Notes under the pieces: model-generated
The model's input: only the letters and a program-made list of their open reading frames with translations
What the model was told of the DNA's origin: nothing
Database searches by the model: none
DNA from: Sulfurovaceae bacterium
GTDB lineage: Bacteria > Campylobacterota > Campylobacteria > Campylobacterales > Sulfurovaceae
Length of the DNA stretch: 64,000 nucleotides
Reading direction: 5' to 3'
Assembly: GCA_016744805.1 (NCBI GenBank)
Contig: JADGDQ010000007.1
Span: 1 to 64,000 of the forward strand
In this document: in pieces, positions 24,239 through 44,080 of the stretch
How positions within the stretch are numbered: the stretch's first letter is position 1
Layout of the letters: every line of letters begins with the position of its first letter
Made by a program: the position numbers and the translations under genes

Positions 24239-24835
24239 CTATCTTTTAAACTTTCTTGATGTACCAACTCCAGCTACAGGTTGTGCTTTAACTACTGGCT
24301 TAGTTTCTGATTTGGCTACAACTATAGGCTTTTCTACTTTGGGTACTACTGCTGCTATTACTTCTATAGGTTTTTCTTCTAGCACTGGTTTAGCAGATTT
24401 TTTTTGTCTATTCGTTGTTATATTCTCATCCATAGGCTGATAAGTTAATGCTCTTTGAGGCATAAGATAATACTCTTTTCCCACTCTAATTTGATAATGA
24501 TTACTTGCTAATTTTTGAGTGCGAACAAGCTCTTTTTTATTTTGAGTTCTAAATCTTCCAGCAGCAAAATAAAAAATACGGTATGAGATAGAGTTATGAA
24601 CAGCCGAATTTTCGACTATTATTTTCATAACTTTATTTTCGTAATAGACTGCATAATCACACACATCATCAAAAGTTGGATTATTCACAGAACAGCGTAA
24701 CATTCCTGCATTATAAAAGTTATTAGCTGATTGCTTAGAAGTATCTTTATAAGATTTTTTTGCATTTCTTGAACTACTACACCCAACTAACAGTAATAAA
24801 ATACCAAGCAAACCTATAGCTATCTTTTGCTTCAC
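24239..24835 (-). CDS. lipoprotein of unknown function
   Basis: A 198-residue protein with a lipoprotein signal, MKQKIAIGLLGILLLLVGC, giving lipidation at Cys19. A compact domain (about 40-140) follows, then a Pro/Val/Lys-rich, probably unstructured C-terminal tail (VEKPIVVAKSETKPVVKAQ). The start codon is GTG at 24835, which shares its first base with the hisD stop (TAGTG), and AAGGAAA stands at the right distance. It is therefore coupled to hisD but is not obviously linked to histidine biosynthesis. I recognise no named family. Confidence 0.75.
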   Translation of the reverse strand: MKQKIAIGLLGILLLLVGCSSSRNAKKSYKDTSKQSANNFYNAGMLRCSVNNPTFDDVCDYAVYYENKVMKIIVENSAVHNSISYRIFYFAAGRFRTQNKKELVRTQKLASNHYQIRVGKEYYLMPQRALTYQPMDENITTNRQKKSAKPVLEEKPIEVIAAVVPKVEKPIVVAKSETKPVVKAQPVAGVGTSRKFKR

Positions 24836-26130
24836 TACGATTTCCTTATACGCATCTCAACAGATTTAGCATGAGCGGTTAGCCCTTCTGTATGTGCAAT
24901 AAGTGCACATGCTTCTCCTAATTCATCTATGCCTGCTTTACTCATAGATATAATCGAAGATTTTTTTAGATAATGCTCTACACTCAGTGGTGAATAAAAT
25001 TTTGCTGTTCCACCTGTGGGGAGTGTATGATTAGGTCCTGCTATATAATCACCAATAGGTTCTGGTGTATTTTCACCCAAAAATATTGCTCCAGCATGTT
25101 TAATTTTTGGAAGTAACTCTAAAGGACTCTCTGTCATTACCTCTAAGTGTTCAGGGGCTATACGATTCATAAGATCTATAGCCTCATCCATACTATTAGT
25201 TACAATAATAGCACCTCGCTCTTCTATAGATTTTCTAGCTATATCTTCTCTACTAAGAGTAGATAAAAACTCTTCTACCTTATCACTTACTCTATTTGCT
25301 AACTCTGTATCTGTAGTAATAAGTATAGAACTAGCCATCTCATCATGCTCTGCCTGAGAGAGTAAATCCATAGCTAAATAATCTTCTTTTGCACTGCTAT
25401 CAGCAAGTATTCCTATTTCACTAGGACCAGCTATCATATCTATGTTTACTTCACCATATACTAGCTTTTTAGCCGTTGCCACAAATATATTTCCCGGTCC
25501 TGTAATTACATCCACCTTGGCAATACTCTGCGTACCATACGCCATAGCTCCAATAGCAGAAGCACCCCCTACTTTGTACACTTTAGTCACTTTACACAGA
25601 TGACAAGCAGCTAACAGTAATTCATTAATCTCATTATCAGGTGTAGGAGTACAGACTACTATCTCTTCAACCCCAGCCACAATAGCAGGAATAGCATTCA
25701 TCAAAAGTGAACTAGGATAGGCAGCTTTCCCCCCAGGGATATAAAGTCCTGCACAATCAACAGCAGTAACTTTCTGCCCCAACATAGATCCATTTTTTTC
25801 AAAATCAATCCAAGATTTTGGCATAAGCTTTTGATGATAACTCTCAATACGATTATATGCTAAATGCAGAGCATCACGAAGATTAGGCTCAAGAGCATCA
25901 TAAGCCTCTTTCATAGCATCCGTAGAGACCAAAAGCTCTGCATCTTCTGTTGGTTCCCAACGATCAAATTTAGCTATTTGAGATTTAAGAGCCTTGTTAC
26001 CATCTGCCTTAATTGCATCAAGTAGAGTTTTAACTGTGGCAGTTACTCCCTCTATATCCATAGCTCCTCGTGCTAATAGTGTATCAAAACTCCCCTCAAA
26101 CGACTCATCACTACTAAAAAATATTTTCAT
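24835..26130 (-). CDS. hisD: histidinol dehydrogenase
   Basis: A 431-residue enzyme that oxidises L-histidinol to L-histidine in two NAD-dependent steps using a zinc ion. Key blocks are GLYIPGGKAAYPSSLLMNAIP, KVDVITGPGNIFVATAKK, IAGPSEIGILAD, DLLSQAEHDEMASSIL with the zinc-binding Gln and His, and APEHLEVMTESP followed by GPNHTLPTGGTAKFYSPLSV. All catalytic signatures are present. It is not in a his operon here; the downstream lipoprotein gene is coupled to it. The promoter probably lies in the AT-rich 26131-26263 gap. Confidence 0.97.
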   Translation of the reverse strand: MKIFFSSDESFEGSFDTLLARGAMDIEGVTATVKTLLDAIKADGNKALKSQIAKFDRWEPTEDAELLVSTDAMKEAYDALEPNLRDALHLAYNRIESYHQKLMPKSWIDFEKNGSMLGQKVTAVDCAGLYIPGGKAAYPSSLLMNAIPAIVAGVEEIVVCTPTPDNEINELLLAACHLCKVTKVYKVGGASAIGAMAYGTQSIAKVDVITGPGNIFVATAKKLVYGEVNIDMIAGPSEIGILADSSAKEDYLAMDLLSQAEHDEMASSILITTDTELANRVSDKVEEFLSTLSREDIARKSIEERGAIIVTNSMDEAIDLMNRIAPEHLEVMTESPLELLPKIKHAGAIFLGENTPEPIGDYIAGPNHTLPTGGTAKFYSPLSVEHYLKKSSIISMSKAGIDELGEACALIAHTEGLTAHAKSVEMRIRKS

Positions 26131-26263
26131 TCACTATTCCTTTTATTTTCATTCTTAATTATATTATTGTAATTTTAGCTAAATTTTATAGAACTTAGTA
26201 TGAGTAGTAAAGTTTTTGATATAAGTGTGTAAAAATTTGGATAAAAGTAGTTTTTATAAAGAG

Positions 26264-26282
26264 TCCCCACAAAGCTGTGGGA
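26264..26282 (-). terminator. terminator after fusA
   Basis: On the minus strand TCCCACA and TGTGGGGA pair across a four-base loop, 19 bases after the fusA stop, followed by CTCTTTATAAAAA. It probably ends the rpsL-rpsG-fusA transcript. Confidence 0.65.
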
Positions 26283-26300
26283 ACAAAAGTTAATTAAATA

Positions 26301-28382
26301 TTAACCATTTCTTTTTGCAATAATCTCTTTTGCAACATTTTGTGGAACTTCATCATAGTGATCAAATTCCATAGCATAAGTTGCACGACCTTGTGTCATA
26401 GATCTAAGGTCTGTAGAGTATCCAAACATCTCTGAAAGAGGTACGAATGCATCTACAATTTTGTTACCAGAACGGTCACCCATTCCAGATACTTGACCTC
26501 TTCTTTTAGAGATGTCACCAATAACATCACCCATAAAGTCTTCTGGTACTTCTACTTCAACTTTCATCATTGGCTCAAGGATAACAGGGTTAGCCTCTCT
26601 ACAACCATCTCTGAAACCCATAGAACCAGCAAGTTTAAACGCCATTTCAGATGAATCGACATCATGGTAGCTTCCATCATAAAGAGTTACTTTAACATCT
26701 TCAATAGGATAACCCGCTTGAATACCTCTACCCATAGCTTCTGTAATACCTTTGTTTACCGCAGGGATAAACTCTTTAGGGATTACACCACCTTTAATTT
26801 GGTCGATAAACTCATATCCTTTACCAACTTCTTGTGGTTCGATTTTGAGATATACATGACCAAACTGACCACGACCACCAGACTGCTTCGCATATTTGTA
26901 CTCTTTTTGTACTGCCTTACGAATTGTCTCACGGTATGCAACTTGTGGAGCACCAATATCAGCTTCTACTTTAAATTCTCTCATCATTCTATCTACAAGA
27001 ATTTCAAGGTGAAGTTCACCCATTCCTGAGATAATAGTTTGACCAGACTCTTCATCTGTAGCAACTCTAAATGATGGATCTTCTTGAGCTAGTTTCCCTA
27101 GAGCGATACCCATTTTTTCTTGGTCAGCTTTTGTTTTTGGCTCAACTGCAACAGAGATAACTGGATCTGGAAATTCCATTCTCTCTAGGATTACTCTATC
27201 TTTTTCACCAGCAAGAGTATCACCTGTAAGTGTAGTCTTAAGACCAACAACAGCACCAATCTCACCAGCATAAAGAGCATCAACTTCTTCTCTTTTGATA
27301 GCATGCATCTTCAAAAGACGACCGATTCGTTCTTTTTTGCCTTTTGTTGTATTATATACATACGAACCAGACTGAAGTACACCACGGTATACACGCACAA
27401 ATGTCAACTGACCAACAAATGGATCTGTCATAATTTTAAAGCCAAGAGCAGCAAACTCACCCTCATCAGATGACTCAACAGTTACTTCTGTACCATCTTC
27501 ATACTCACCTTTAATCTCTTCAACTTCAGTTGGAGCAGGAAGGTATGAAACAACTGCGTCAAGAAGAGTCTGAACACCTTTGTTTTTAAATGCAGTACCA
27601 CAAGTCATAGGAATCATAGTAATAGCAAGAGTTGCAGCTTTGATACCAGCTCTAATCTCATCTTCAGAAAGCTCTTCGCCTTCCATGAATTTTTCCATAA
27701 GTTCATCACTAGTCTCAGAAACTGCTTCAATAAGCTTTTCTCTATACTCTTGTGCTAACTCTACTAGATCTTCAGGAATATCAACTACTTCAAACTCTTG
27801 ACCCATTTTACTTTGATCATCGCCCCAGATAGTTGCTTTCATTGTTACCAAATCTACAACACCCTGAAACTCTTCTTCAGCACCAATAGGGATTTGAATA
27901 GGAACAGCATTTGATTTAAGTCTATCATTGATTTGTCTTTCAACTTCAAAGAAATCCGCACCAGTTCTGTCCATTTTGTTAACAAAAACCATTCTTGGTA
28001 CACGGTATTTATTTGCTTGTCTCCAAACAGTTTCAGATTGTGGCTGAACACCACCAACTGAACAAAATACTGCAACAGCACCATCAAGAACTCTCATAGA
28101 TCGCTCAACTTCAATAGTAAAGTCAACGTGACCTGGAGTATCAATAATATTGATTTGGTGACCTTCCCACTCACAAGTAGTAGCAGCAGAAGTAATAGTA
28201 ATACCTCTCTCTTGCTCTTGCTCCATCCAGTCCATAGTTGCTGCACCGTCGTGTACTTCACCTATTTTGTGAGATACACCTGTGTAGAATAATATTCTTT
28301 CTGTTGTCGTTGTTTTCCCTGCATCAATGTGAGCTGCAATACCAATATTTCTTACTTTTTCAAGTTTATGCGTTCTTGACAT
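26301..28382 (-). CDS. fusA: translation elongation factor G
   Basis: A 693-residue GTPase that drives ribosomal translocation. G1 is [15 protein letters not shown] near residues 17-31, followed by [17 protein letters not shown] (G3) and [10 protein letters not shown] (G4). The later domains show [14 protein letters not shown] and [16 protein letters not shown], then the domain V region [20 protein letters not shown]. The length and all five domains are standard. It is third in the leftward str operon, 11 bases after rpsG. No tuf gene follows, the only EF-Tu gene in the window being at 47474. Confidence 0.98.
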   Translation of the reverse strand: MSRTHKLEKVRNIGIAAHIDAGKTTTTERILFYTGVSHKIGEVHDGAATMDWMEQEQERGITITSAATTCEWEGHQINIIDTPGHVDFTIEVERSMRVLDGAVAVFCSVGGVQPQSETVWRQANKYRVPRMVFVNKMDRTGADFFEVERQINDRLKSNAVPIQIPIGAEEEFQGVVDLVTMKATIWGDDQSKMGQEFEVVDIPEDLVELAQEYREKLIEAVSETSDELMEKFMEGEELSEDEIRAGIKAATLAITMIPMTCGTAFKNKGVQTLLDAVVSYLPAPTEVEEIKGEYEDGTEVTVESSDEGEFAALGFKIMTDPFVGQLTFVRVYRGVLQSGSYVYNTTKGKKERIGRLLKMHAIKREEVDALYAGEIGAVVGLKTTLTGDTLAGEKDRVILERMEFPDPVISVAVEPKTKADQEKMGIALGKLAQEDPSFRVATDEESGQTIISGMGELHLEILVDRMMREFKVEADIGAPQVAYRETIRKAVQKEYKYAKQSGGRGQFGHVYLKIEPQEVGKGYEFIDQIKGGVIPKEFIPAVNKGITEAMGRGIQAGYPIEDVKVTLYDGSYHDVDSSEMAFKLAGSMGFRDGCREANPVILEPMMKVEVEVPEDFMGDVIGDISKRRGQVSGMGDRSGNKIVDAFVPLSEMFGYSTDLRSMTQGRATYAMEFDHYDEVPQNVAKEIIAKRNG

Positions 28383-28393
28383 AATCTACTTCC

Positions 28394-28885
<492 letters not shown>

Positions 28886-28963
28886 TTAGTTTAATTTACT
28901 CAAGTATCATCCCCTAAGGATTTATGATAATACCTGCCTACTCTCGACTCTTGTAACTGCTCT

Positions 28964-29335
28964 CTATTTAGGTTTTTTAGTACCGTATTTAGATCTTGCA
29001 ACTCTTCTATTAGCAACACCTGAAGCATCCAATGCACCACGAACAATATGATACTTAACACCTGGTAAATCTTTTACTCTTCCGCCTCTTACAAGTACGA
29101 TTGAGTGCTCTTGAAGGTTGTGACCCTCTCCACCAATATATGAAATTACTTCAAATCCACTAGTTAATCTAACTTTTGCAACTTTTCTCAAAGCAGAGTT
29201 AGGCTTTTTTGGTGTAGTTGTATATACTCTAGTACAAACACCTCTTCTTTGTGGACAGCTTACTAAAGCTGGTGATTTTGATTTTTTAATCACTTTTTTG
29301 CGTTCTTTACGAATCAACTGGTTAATAGTTGGCAA
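28964..29335 (-). CDS. rpsL: 30S ribosomal protein S12
   Basis: A 123-residue decoding-centre protein: [39 protein letters not shown], then [27 protein letters not shown]. Lys43 in [11 protein letters not shown] and the later Lys in PGVKYH are the wild-type residues at the two positions where streptomycin-resistance changes usually fall, so no resistance allele is seen. It heads the rpsL-rpsG-fusA operon. The upstream 150 bases contain a TATAAT-like box on the minus strand and a GAGGCGTAAAGCCT inverted pair. Confidence 0.98.
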   Translation of the reverse strand: MPTINQLIRKERKKVIKKSKSPALVSCPQRRGVCTRVYTTTPKKPNSALRKVAKVRLTSGFEVISYIGGEGHNLQEHSIVLVRGGRVKDLPGVKYHIVRGALDASGVANRRVARSKYGTKKPK

Positions 29336-29486
29336 ATCGTCTCCTTTTTTAATGTATGGTTAATTAGAATCTAGGCTTTACGCCTCAAAAAAATACGCTT
29401 ATATATATAAGTATCTTTTGGAGGGGCAAAATAGTTAGAATCCAAGGCATTATAGTGAAAATACCTTTTATTCTGCTTATATTTGC

Positions 29487-30221
29487 TTAATCTTGTGTGA
29501 GATATTTTAGCGTTACAAATGGTGAAGCTACCTTGGCAATTGTTTCAAATGGAGAGGTAAAGTCATCTGATGCTACACGAAAAGATTTCCATTTGTTTGG
29601 CTGAACATAGATAATATCATTTGGTTTAATAAGAAGATTAGAGGCTTGAAGAACAGTAAAACTTGTAAGGTCTATTCTTCGCATTCTCATAGTATTATTT
29701 CCATCATGCGTAATTACAAAAACTTGATCTCTTTGAGCCGAATCAGTAAGCCCACCTGCCGTTGCTACTGCTTGAATCACCGACATAGTCTCATTTTCTA
29801 ATCGAATTACCCCTGATCTTTTAACTTCACCCAATATATAGGCTCTTTTATTCATAACTTCTATATTTAAAGATGGCTCAGTAAGATATTTTTTGTATTT
29901 TTTTTCTAACATTGTGGCTGCCTCATACTGTGTATACCCTGCTATTTTAATTCTATGGATCAGCGGTAATGAGATATATCCTTGGCTATCAACTAAAATA
30001 CCTTTTTCATTCATTTTTGTTGGTGTTAACTCTGGGTATTGATAAATAATAACAGATAATCTATCTTGTGGTACAATTTTATACTCTATTTTTTCTAACT
30101 TCTTTTTTGTTTCACTTTTCACAATAGTATTACTTTGGAGAAGCTCATAATCAGATCTACCTTGATTACAAGCTGTAAAAGTAAAAATAAATAATAATAC
30201 TATACTAAAATCTCTTTTCAT
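29487..30221 (-). CDS. Wza-like polysaccharide export lipoprotein
   Basis: A 244-residue outer-membrane-associated protein. The signal MKRDFSIVLLFIFTFTAC gives lipidation at Cys18. The polysaccharide-export domain follows as IVPQDRLSVIIYQYPELTP and VDSQGYISLPLIHRIKIAG, then two SLBB-like beta-grasp units, YILGEVKRSGVIRLEN with VIQAVATAGGLTDSAQ, and NLLIKPNDIIYVQPN. This family forms the outer-membrane exit pore for capsule or exopolysaccharide. It is shorter than E. coli Wza. It is the last gene of a leftward group with a histidine kinase, a broken TonB-dependent receptor and a Wzz/GumC-like protein. Confidence 0.9.
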   Translation of the reverse strand: MKRDFSIVLLFIFTFTACNQGRSDYELLQSNTIVKSETKKKLEKIEYKIVPQDRLSVIIYQYPELTPTKMNEKGILVDSQGYISLPLIHRIKIAGYTQYEAATMLEKKYKKYLTEPSLNIEVMNKRAYILGEVKRSGVIRLENETMSVIQAVATAGGLTDSAQRDQVFVITHDGNNTMRMRRIDLTSFTVLQASNLLIKPNDIIYVQPNKWKSFRVASDDFTSPFETIAKVASPFVTLKYLTQD

Positions 30222-30298
30222 AATGTCCTCTTTATACTCTAGATAAGTGGCATTATTATATCAAGAATAGTAAAAAACTAAAGATATATAACAAGAAA

Positions 30299-32110
30299 TT
30301 AAAGAGGAGAACTACTCTTTGGAAAAAATAATCTATACTCTGTACCATTCTCAAAGGAGTACTCTTTGGTAGTTGCATTTAGTTTGCTTGTAAACTCCTC
30401 TATAAGCTGTACCCCAAATCCACCCTCACAAGCGTCAATATCAAAACCATCTCCATTATCTTGCACTATTAGTCTAACATTTCCATCCTCTGCTCTACAC
30501 GATAGTTCTATGGTACATCGCTCTTGTTTATTATGGTGTTTGATAGCATTGGGAAGAAGTTCATTGAGGATAACTCCCAAGTAGAATGCTTCATCAGAGA
30601 GTAGTTTACAATTCTCTATATTATACTCTATATATAACTCCTCTTTTGGATAGCTTCTTAGGAGTGCATCTACGATATGTCCCATATACTCAGAGGCATC
30701 TATCTCTCTATAGTCATCTAAGCCTAGAAGATATTCATGGATAAATGACATGGATTTAATCCGATTAATTAACTCTATAAGACCCTCTTTCTGCTCTCTA
30801 CCTTTTTGATTTTGTTGCTCTATCCAGAGTAGACTTGTAACCATATGGAAATTATTTTTGACTCTATGGTAGACCTCTTGTAGGAGAATCTCTTTCTCTT
30901 TGAGGAGTTGGTTTACTCTTTGTGTCCGCTCTCGTACCTCTTGTTCAAGTTTTTGTGTATAGTTTGCTCGTTGGTAACATAATCTCTCTTCTGCTTGGAG
31001 CTTTTTTTGCGTCTCTTCATTGATTCTATTGGCTAATATGATAGTAAAGAGCATAAAGTTTATCATGGTTATTACCATAAAACTATACTGGTTTATATCA
31101 TTATTCTCCAAAAGACCACCATACATATTTGCCATCATCCAAGAACTCACAAGCTGTATTAGCAGTGCAAAGAGATAAATCCTAGCCTTAGTAACTCGAT
31201 GATAGATGGCAAGAGCTGTACTGATAATCAAAAGAGCATAGAGGAGTGTTGAAAATTTGGCTAACATCCCATACCATGGAGAGGTAGAGTAGTTGATCAT
31301 TACAATAAAAAATACCATAGAGACAAGTATAAGATTGAGTAGCATATTTAATCGTGGTGCAATCTTTTTTAATTGCAAAAGCTCTTTGGAGAAGAGTATA
31401 AAAAAGATAAGTGCTATAGGTGAGAACATACGAAAAATTTGGATAATAAGAGGTGTAGCAAAGGTACTATGCAGAGAGTTCACCATAAAAACAAAACTAC
31501 CAAAAAAGAGGAGATAGCCTAGATAGTAGCCATAAACTGACTCTTTAAGTGTAACAAAAAGGAAGAGGTTGATAGTTATACTCATAAGTAATACTCCAAA
31601 AAAGAGTGCAAAAAAGAGATAGTAATAGCTTTGATACTCTATAAGAGTACTTAGCCCTTCAAAGAGCAAAAACTCCCCCACAATCGCTACATCACTCTTG
31701 ATCTTTACAAAAACTCTTGTATGGTATTGAATAGGAAGTTTAAGTGTTGGTTTGCTTGTCCATATACTATCACTACGATTCTCTTGGCCATAACCTACCT
31801 CTTTTTCGTGCCATTTTGCACTGCTATCTTGGTAATAAAAGGTAAACTCTTTGGCAAATAGATTGGTAAAATAGAGGTAGAGTTGCTCCTCTGTAGCATC
31901 AGAGCTAATATCAATAGCAAACCAGTGAGCAGAGTTTTTATGACGGTATCCTAAACTAAAGCGACTGGGTACAACATTAGAGAACTTCTTCTTTTGGATA
32001 CTCTCTATGGTCTCTCTCTCTTCCCTATCTTCTAAATAAAAGAGTGTAAAATTACTATTAGCTCCAAGAATCATAGAGAAGAGTAAAAATAACCAAAGAG
32101 AGCGTACCAT
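30299..32110 (-). CDS. 7TMR-DISM sensor histidine kinase (HisKA_2 type)
   Basis: A 603-residue membrane sensor. It has a signal peptide, then a periplasmic 7TMR-DISM extracellular domain (about 25-175, with SLGYRHKNSAHWFAIDI). Seven membrane helices occupy about 180-395, followed by a coiled coil and an H-box EVYHRVKNNFHMVTSLL of the HisKA_2 class. The ATPase has an N-box NELLPNAIKHH and G-boxes DNGDGF and GGFGVQLIEEF. There is no receiver domain and no response regulator gene beside it, so it is an orphan. It lies 4 bases after the TonB-dependent receptor stop and 77 bases before the Wza-like gene, suggesting control of envelope or polysaccharide functions. The signal it senses is unknown, though DISM domains often bind carbohydrates. 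Confidence 0.9.
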   Translation of the reverse strand: MVRSLWLFLLFSMILGANSNFTLFYLEDREERETIESIQKKKFSNVVPSRFSLGYRHKNSAHWFAIDISSDATEEQLYLYFTNLFAKEFTFYYQDSSAKWHEKEVGYGQENRSDSIWTSKPTLKLPIQYHTRVFVKIKSDVAIVGEFLLFEGLSTLIEYQSYYYLFFALFFGVLLMSITINLFLFVTLKESVYGYYLGYLLFFGSFVFMVNSLHSTFATPLIIQIFRMFSPIALIFFILFSKELLQLKKIAPRLNMLLNLILVSMVFFIVMINYSTSPWYGMLAKFSTLLYALLIISTALAIYHRVTKARIYLFALLIQLVSSWMMANMYGGLLENNDINQYSFMVITMINFMLFTIILANRINEETQKKLQAEERLCYQRANYTQKLEQEVRERTQRVNQLLKEKEILLQEVYHRVKNNFHMVTSLLWIEQQNQKGREQKEGLIELINRIKSMSFIHEYLLGLDDYREIDASEYMGHIVDALLRSYPKEELYIEYNIENCKLLSDEAFYLGVILNELLPNAIKHHNKQERCTIELSCRAEDGNVRLIVQDNGDGFDIDACEGGFGVQLIEEFTSKLNATTKEYSFENGTEYRLFFPKSSSPL

Positions 32111-32114
32111 ACTA

Positions 32115-34109
32115 TTAAAACTCTTTAGAGATAGCTACACCTACAACTCGTGGAGCTCCAAAGTGATAATAGTTATTACTAGGTGTAGAAATCATAAAAT
32201 CAACATATTCACTATCAAAAATATTTTTACCATAAAGTTCAACTTCCCATCCTAGCTTTTTATATCCTAAACTTAAATTACTCACACTATAGCCATCCTC
32301 TAGTGCTGTATTTTGAGCATTATAGTAGCGTTTACCCATATAACTTACAGAGGCATTAAGATAGAGAGTATCACTCAAACTATATCTCAATCCAAGAGAA
32401 GCTGTAGCCTGAGGTGTATCTATTACATAATGGTCACTGTAATCTATTCCATTTAGTAGAAGAGTATCATATTTTGCTTGTGTCACTCCTAAAGAACTAT
32501 AGAGCAAAAGTTCATCTTTTTGGTAGTGCATATCAAGCTCCAAACCATAACTGTAAGCCCTATCAGCATTGGAGAGAGAACTACCAAAGGTATCACTAAA
32601 AGAGACCACTCTCATATCTTTGATAGCGTTATAAAATAGCACACTATTAAGATGAAATCTATCCCCAAGTTTGCCCTTATAGCCTAGCTCATAACTTCTA
32701 ACTATCTCCTCTTTATAGGGAATAAGAGTATCTAAAGAGCGATAGTTATAGCCACCTATACGAAAACCTTGTGAGTAGGTAAGATAGAGAAGAGATTGGT
32801 TCTTTGTAAAGTAGCTAAGAGATAAGAGAGGCAAAAGCTTTTTCCAGCTATTTGAAGCATCTGCATGGGTAGACTCCTCTCCAAAGTTATTCATTATTCT
32901 ATCAAAATCTCATTGACTCTCTTGGTATCGAAAACCTGCTGTTAATAGAAAACTATCACCCAAATAATAGTTATATTTTGCACTCAAAGCCAACACCTCA
33001 TCAGGGTCTTCAATACTATTTTTACTGCTTAATGGTATTGGATACAGATGCCATAGTATCTGATCTTCTCTATACTCAAACCGAAGCTTTTTAGAGTAGA
33101 AGAGTCCAAGCTTTATATCAGAGTTATCAAAAGAGCGTTGTAGCTCTATATCTTGTGTAAACTCCTCAATATCTGTATCGGTAAGGAGTGTCACTCCCTC
33201 TAATACTGCTATATAGTCACTACTATCCATCGTCTGTTTGACATAGCTTGTAGATGAACTAAGTCTATACTCTCCCCATTTGTAATGAGCAAAAAGTCCT
33301 AAACGATCACTCTGAAGTTTGTTAAATCCATCTATAGCCTCATCATCAATAGAGCGTATATTATTTTTCCTATTCGTAGTAAAGGGTGAACCGCCATCAT
33401 CACTTGTAGCGTGTGCATAATGGAGTGCTATATCAAAATCATCTGATGGAGTAAAGTGTAACTTTGCATTGATTGTAGAGATATCTTCTTTATCAAACCG
33501 ATTACCTGTAAGAGTATTGAGAGAGTAACCATTAAAACCCTCTTTATTAAATGAGAGTGAGTAGTTGAGACTCTTGTAGGGTGTCGCTCCTAAAATATAT
33601 CCACTAAGAGATTGGTGCTGATATGAACCTAGTTCAAAAGAGAGCTTAGCTTGGGTATCTTGGCTTGGGGCGTGAGTAGAGACCCTCATGACACCCGACT
33701 GAGCTCCCTTACCAAATATCGCCCCATACGCCCCTTTTGTAAACTCAACAGTAGTAATATTATTCATATCTAATAGACCATAACCATAACTAAAAGGAAG
33801 AGGTATACCATCTATATAGACAGCTACACTACTCTGATATGCCACATAATTACTCACTCCTCTAAGTGTAAAAGTTTTCTTATTTCGACTTCCAATACCT
33901 GAAATATTAAGGTTAGGAATAAGCGAAGCTAAATCACTAAGAGTATCCACTTGATAGGTTTCTGCCTTCGATGCATCTACAAAATCAACACTCATAGCCT
34001 CGCTACTACTTAACTCTTCTCTACTCTGTGTAGTTATCACATCTATAGAGCCTAAATTCAAAGCATAAAGGCTCATAGGAAGCATCATAACGAGTATCTC
34101 TTTATACAT
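32115..34109 (-). pseudogene. TonB-dependent receptor interrupted by an in-frame TGA
   Basis: The frame is continuous for 665 codons except for a TGA at codon 400 (32912-32910). The first part (399 residues) has a signal peptide, the plug domain (LSDLASLIPNLNISGIGSRN, then YIDGIPLPFSYGYGL) and early barrel strands to AGFRYQESQ. The second part resumes at once as DFDRIMNNFGEES and runs to a C-terminus GAPRVVGVAISKEF, the normal end of a beta-barrel with terminal Phe. No bases are missing, so a single substitution would restore it. Sequence around the stop (QES, stop, DFDR) suggests an Arg, Gly or Trp codon was hit. Its start overlaps the Wzz/GumC-like stop by one base (TGATG). The substrate is unknown. 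Confidence 0.88.
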
Positions 34110-35203
34110 CAGAAAAGCTCCCTAAAAAATCTTAGGTAAAAATTATAATTTCTATAACTCTCTTCTCTATTTTTATCTACAATATAGGCTCTGCTACTCT
34201 TTGTCTGTTTGAGTGTAAGATTGAGCTTTTTCTCCAAAAGAGTATTATAGAGTTTTCTCTTGCTATAGAGTTGCTCTTTGAAGCTTGTTACAACTCTATC
34301 ACTCGATGGTATTTTTTCTATAAATACTCTCTCTTTTTTAATATACTCTTGCAGAAGTCTCTTCTCTTGCTTATAACTTTTTTGATTATTTTTGATAATA
34401 GTGAGCGTAATCTTTTTGAGTTCTAAGATTTTTCGTTTTAATTTAATAACCTCTGGATACTCTTTTGTATAATCACCAAGAAGTATCTTCATCTGAATAA
34501 TTGATTGCTGGAGTTGCCTAATGCTCTCTTCTAAAATCTTGTTTTCTCTCTCTTTACTACTATAGAGACCAGCAACAAGGAGTCTCTCTATATTTTTATT
34601 TGTCTGTAACTGTCTGGAGACTCTTTTAAGAATATCTAACTCTATAGTTATTTTTAAAAGTCTCTTATTCAATATTTCAAGAGTATTTACTCTCTTTTGG
34701 GCTACTGTAGTTGTGACTATATAATGATTTTCTTCTCTAAACTTCTCTAATCTAAGTGCTAAGTCGTTGATACTCTGCTTGAGTGTTTGAAGCCTATTAT
34801 CTATGGTATTTGATAACACTAATTGACTATTTGTACTCTCTTGATTATAGTGTGTAGTATAGATATTGGCTATAGAATTTAAAATATTTTTTGCTTGAGG
34901 AGTTGCCTGTTTTGAGATAGATATTTTGAGAATAGATGAATGCTTGACTCGCTCTACAAAAACTCTTTGTTGAATAGAAGATAGCTTTGTGCTAGAGATA
35001 TTAAGCTCTTGAAGTGCTTTTGTGATAATAGCTTGGGATTTGATAATTTCTGTTTGGGTATCTAAGATATTTTCCAAATTTCCAGAAGGGGTTTCTATGC
35101 CTATAGTTGTATAGATATACTCTGTCGTAAACTTTAAATAGAAATAGAGTGAAGCTATAGATACTAAAATAAGTAATAAAATGGTTAAAAAGAGTTTTTT
35201 CAT
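34109..35203 (-). CDS. Wzz/GumC-like polysaccharide chain-length or export protein without kinase domain
   Basis: A 364-residue protein with one N-terminal membrane helix (about 2-24), then a long periplasmic alpha-helical region rich in Leu, Lys, Glu and Gln that should form coiled coils (roughly 120-330). The segment FIEKIPSSDRVVTSFKEQLY, then KRKLYNTLLEKKLNLTLKQ, resembles the GNVR-containing end of GumC/Wzz proteins. The second membrane helix usual in this family is not visible and the protein ends RFFRELF. It comes 48 bases after rpoC and is coupled to the TonB-dependent receptor by TGATG. Work with the Wza-like protein at 29487 in one export route is likely. Confidence 0.65.
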   Translation of the reverse strand: MKKLFLTILLLILVSIASLYFYLKFTTEYIYTTIGIETPSGNLENILDTQTEIIKSQAIITKALQELNISSTKLSSIQQRVFVERVKHSSILKISISKQATPQAKNILNSIANIYTTHYNQESTNSQLVLSNTIDNRLQTLKQSINDLALRLEKFREENHYIVTTTVAQKRVNTLEILNKRLLKITIELDILKRVSRQLQTNKNIERLLVAGLYSSKERENKILEESIRQLQQSIIQMKILLGDYTKEYPEVIKLKRKILELKKITLTIIKNNQKSYKQEKRLLQEYIKKERVFIEKIPSSDRVVTSFKEQLYSKRKLYNTLLEKKLNLTLKQTKSSRAYIVDKNREESYRNYNFYLRFFRELF

Positions 35204-35251
35204 AAATATCCTAAACTATGAGTACCCACAAAGGATACCCATAAAAACTCT

Positions 35252-43940
<8,689 letters not shown>

Positions 43941-44080
43941 TTATATAGTTTATAGATTTGATTATTTAGTTCGGGTTTGGGTTAGTTTTGTATAGATATA
44001 CAAATAAACTATTGTAAAGAGCGTAAATATTAACCCCTAATAGCTTGTCACTATATCTAAAAGTAGAATAAAAAATAGAA

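Noticed and set aside
32910-32912. TGA in the TonB-dependent receptor as a selenocysteine codon
   Set aside because: This family has no known selenoprotein members, the surrounding residues do not form a redox site, and I see no convincing SECIS-like hairpin right after it. A nonsense change is simpler.
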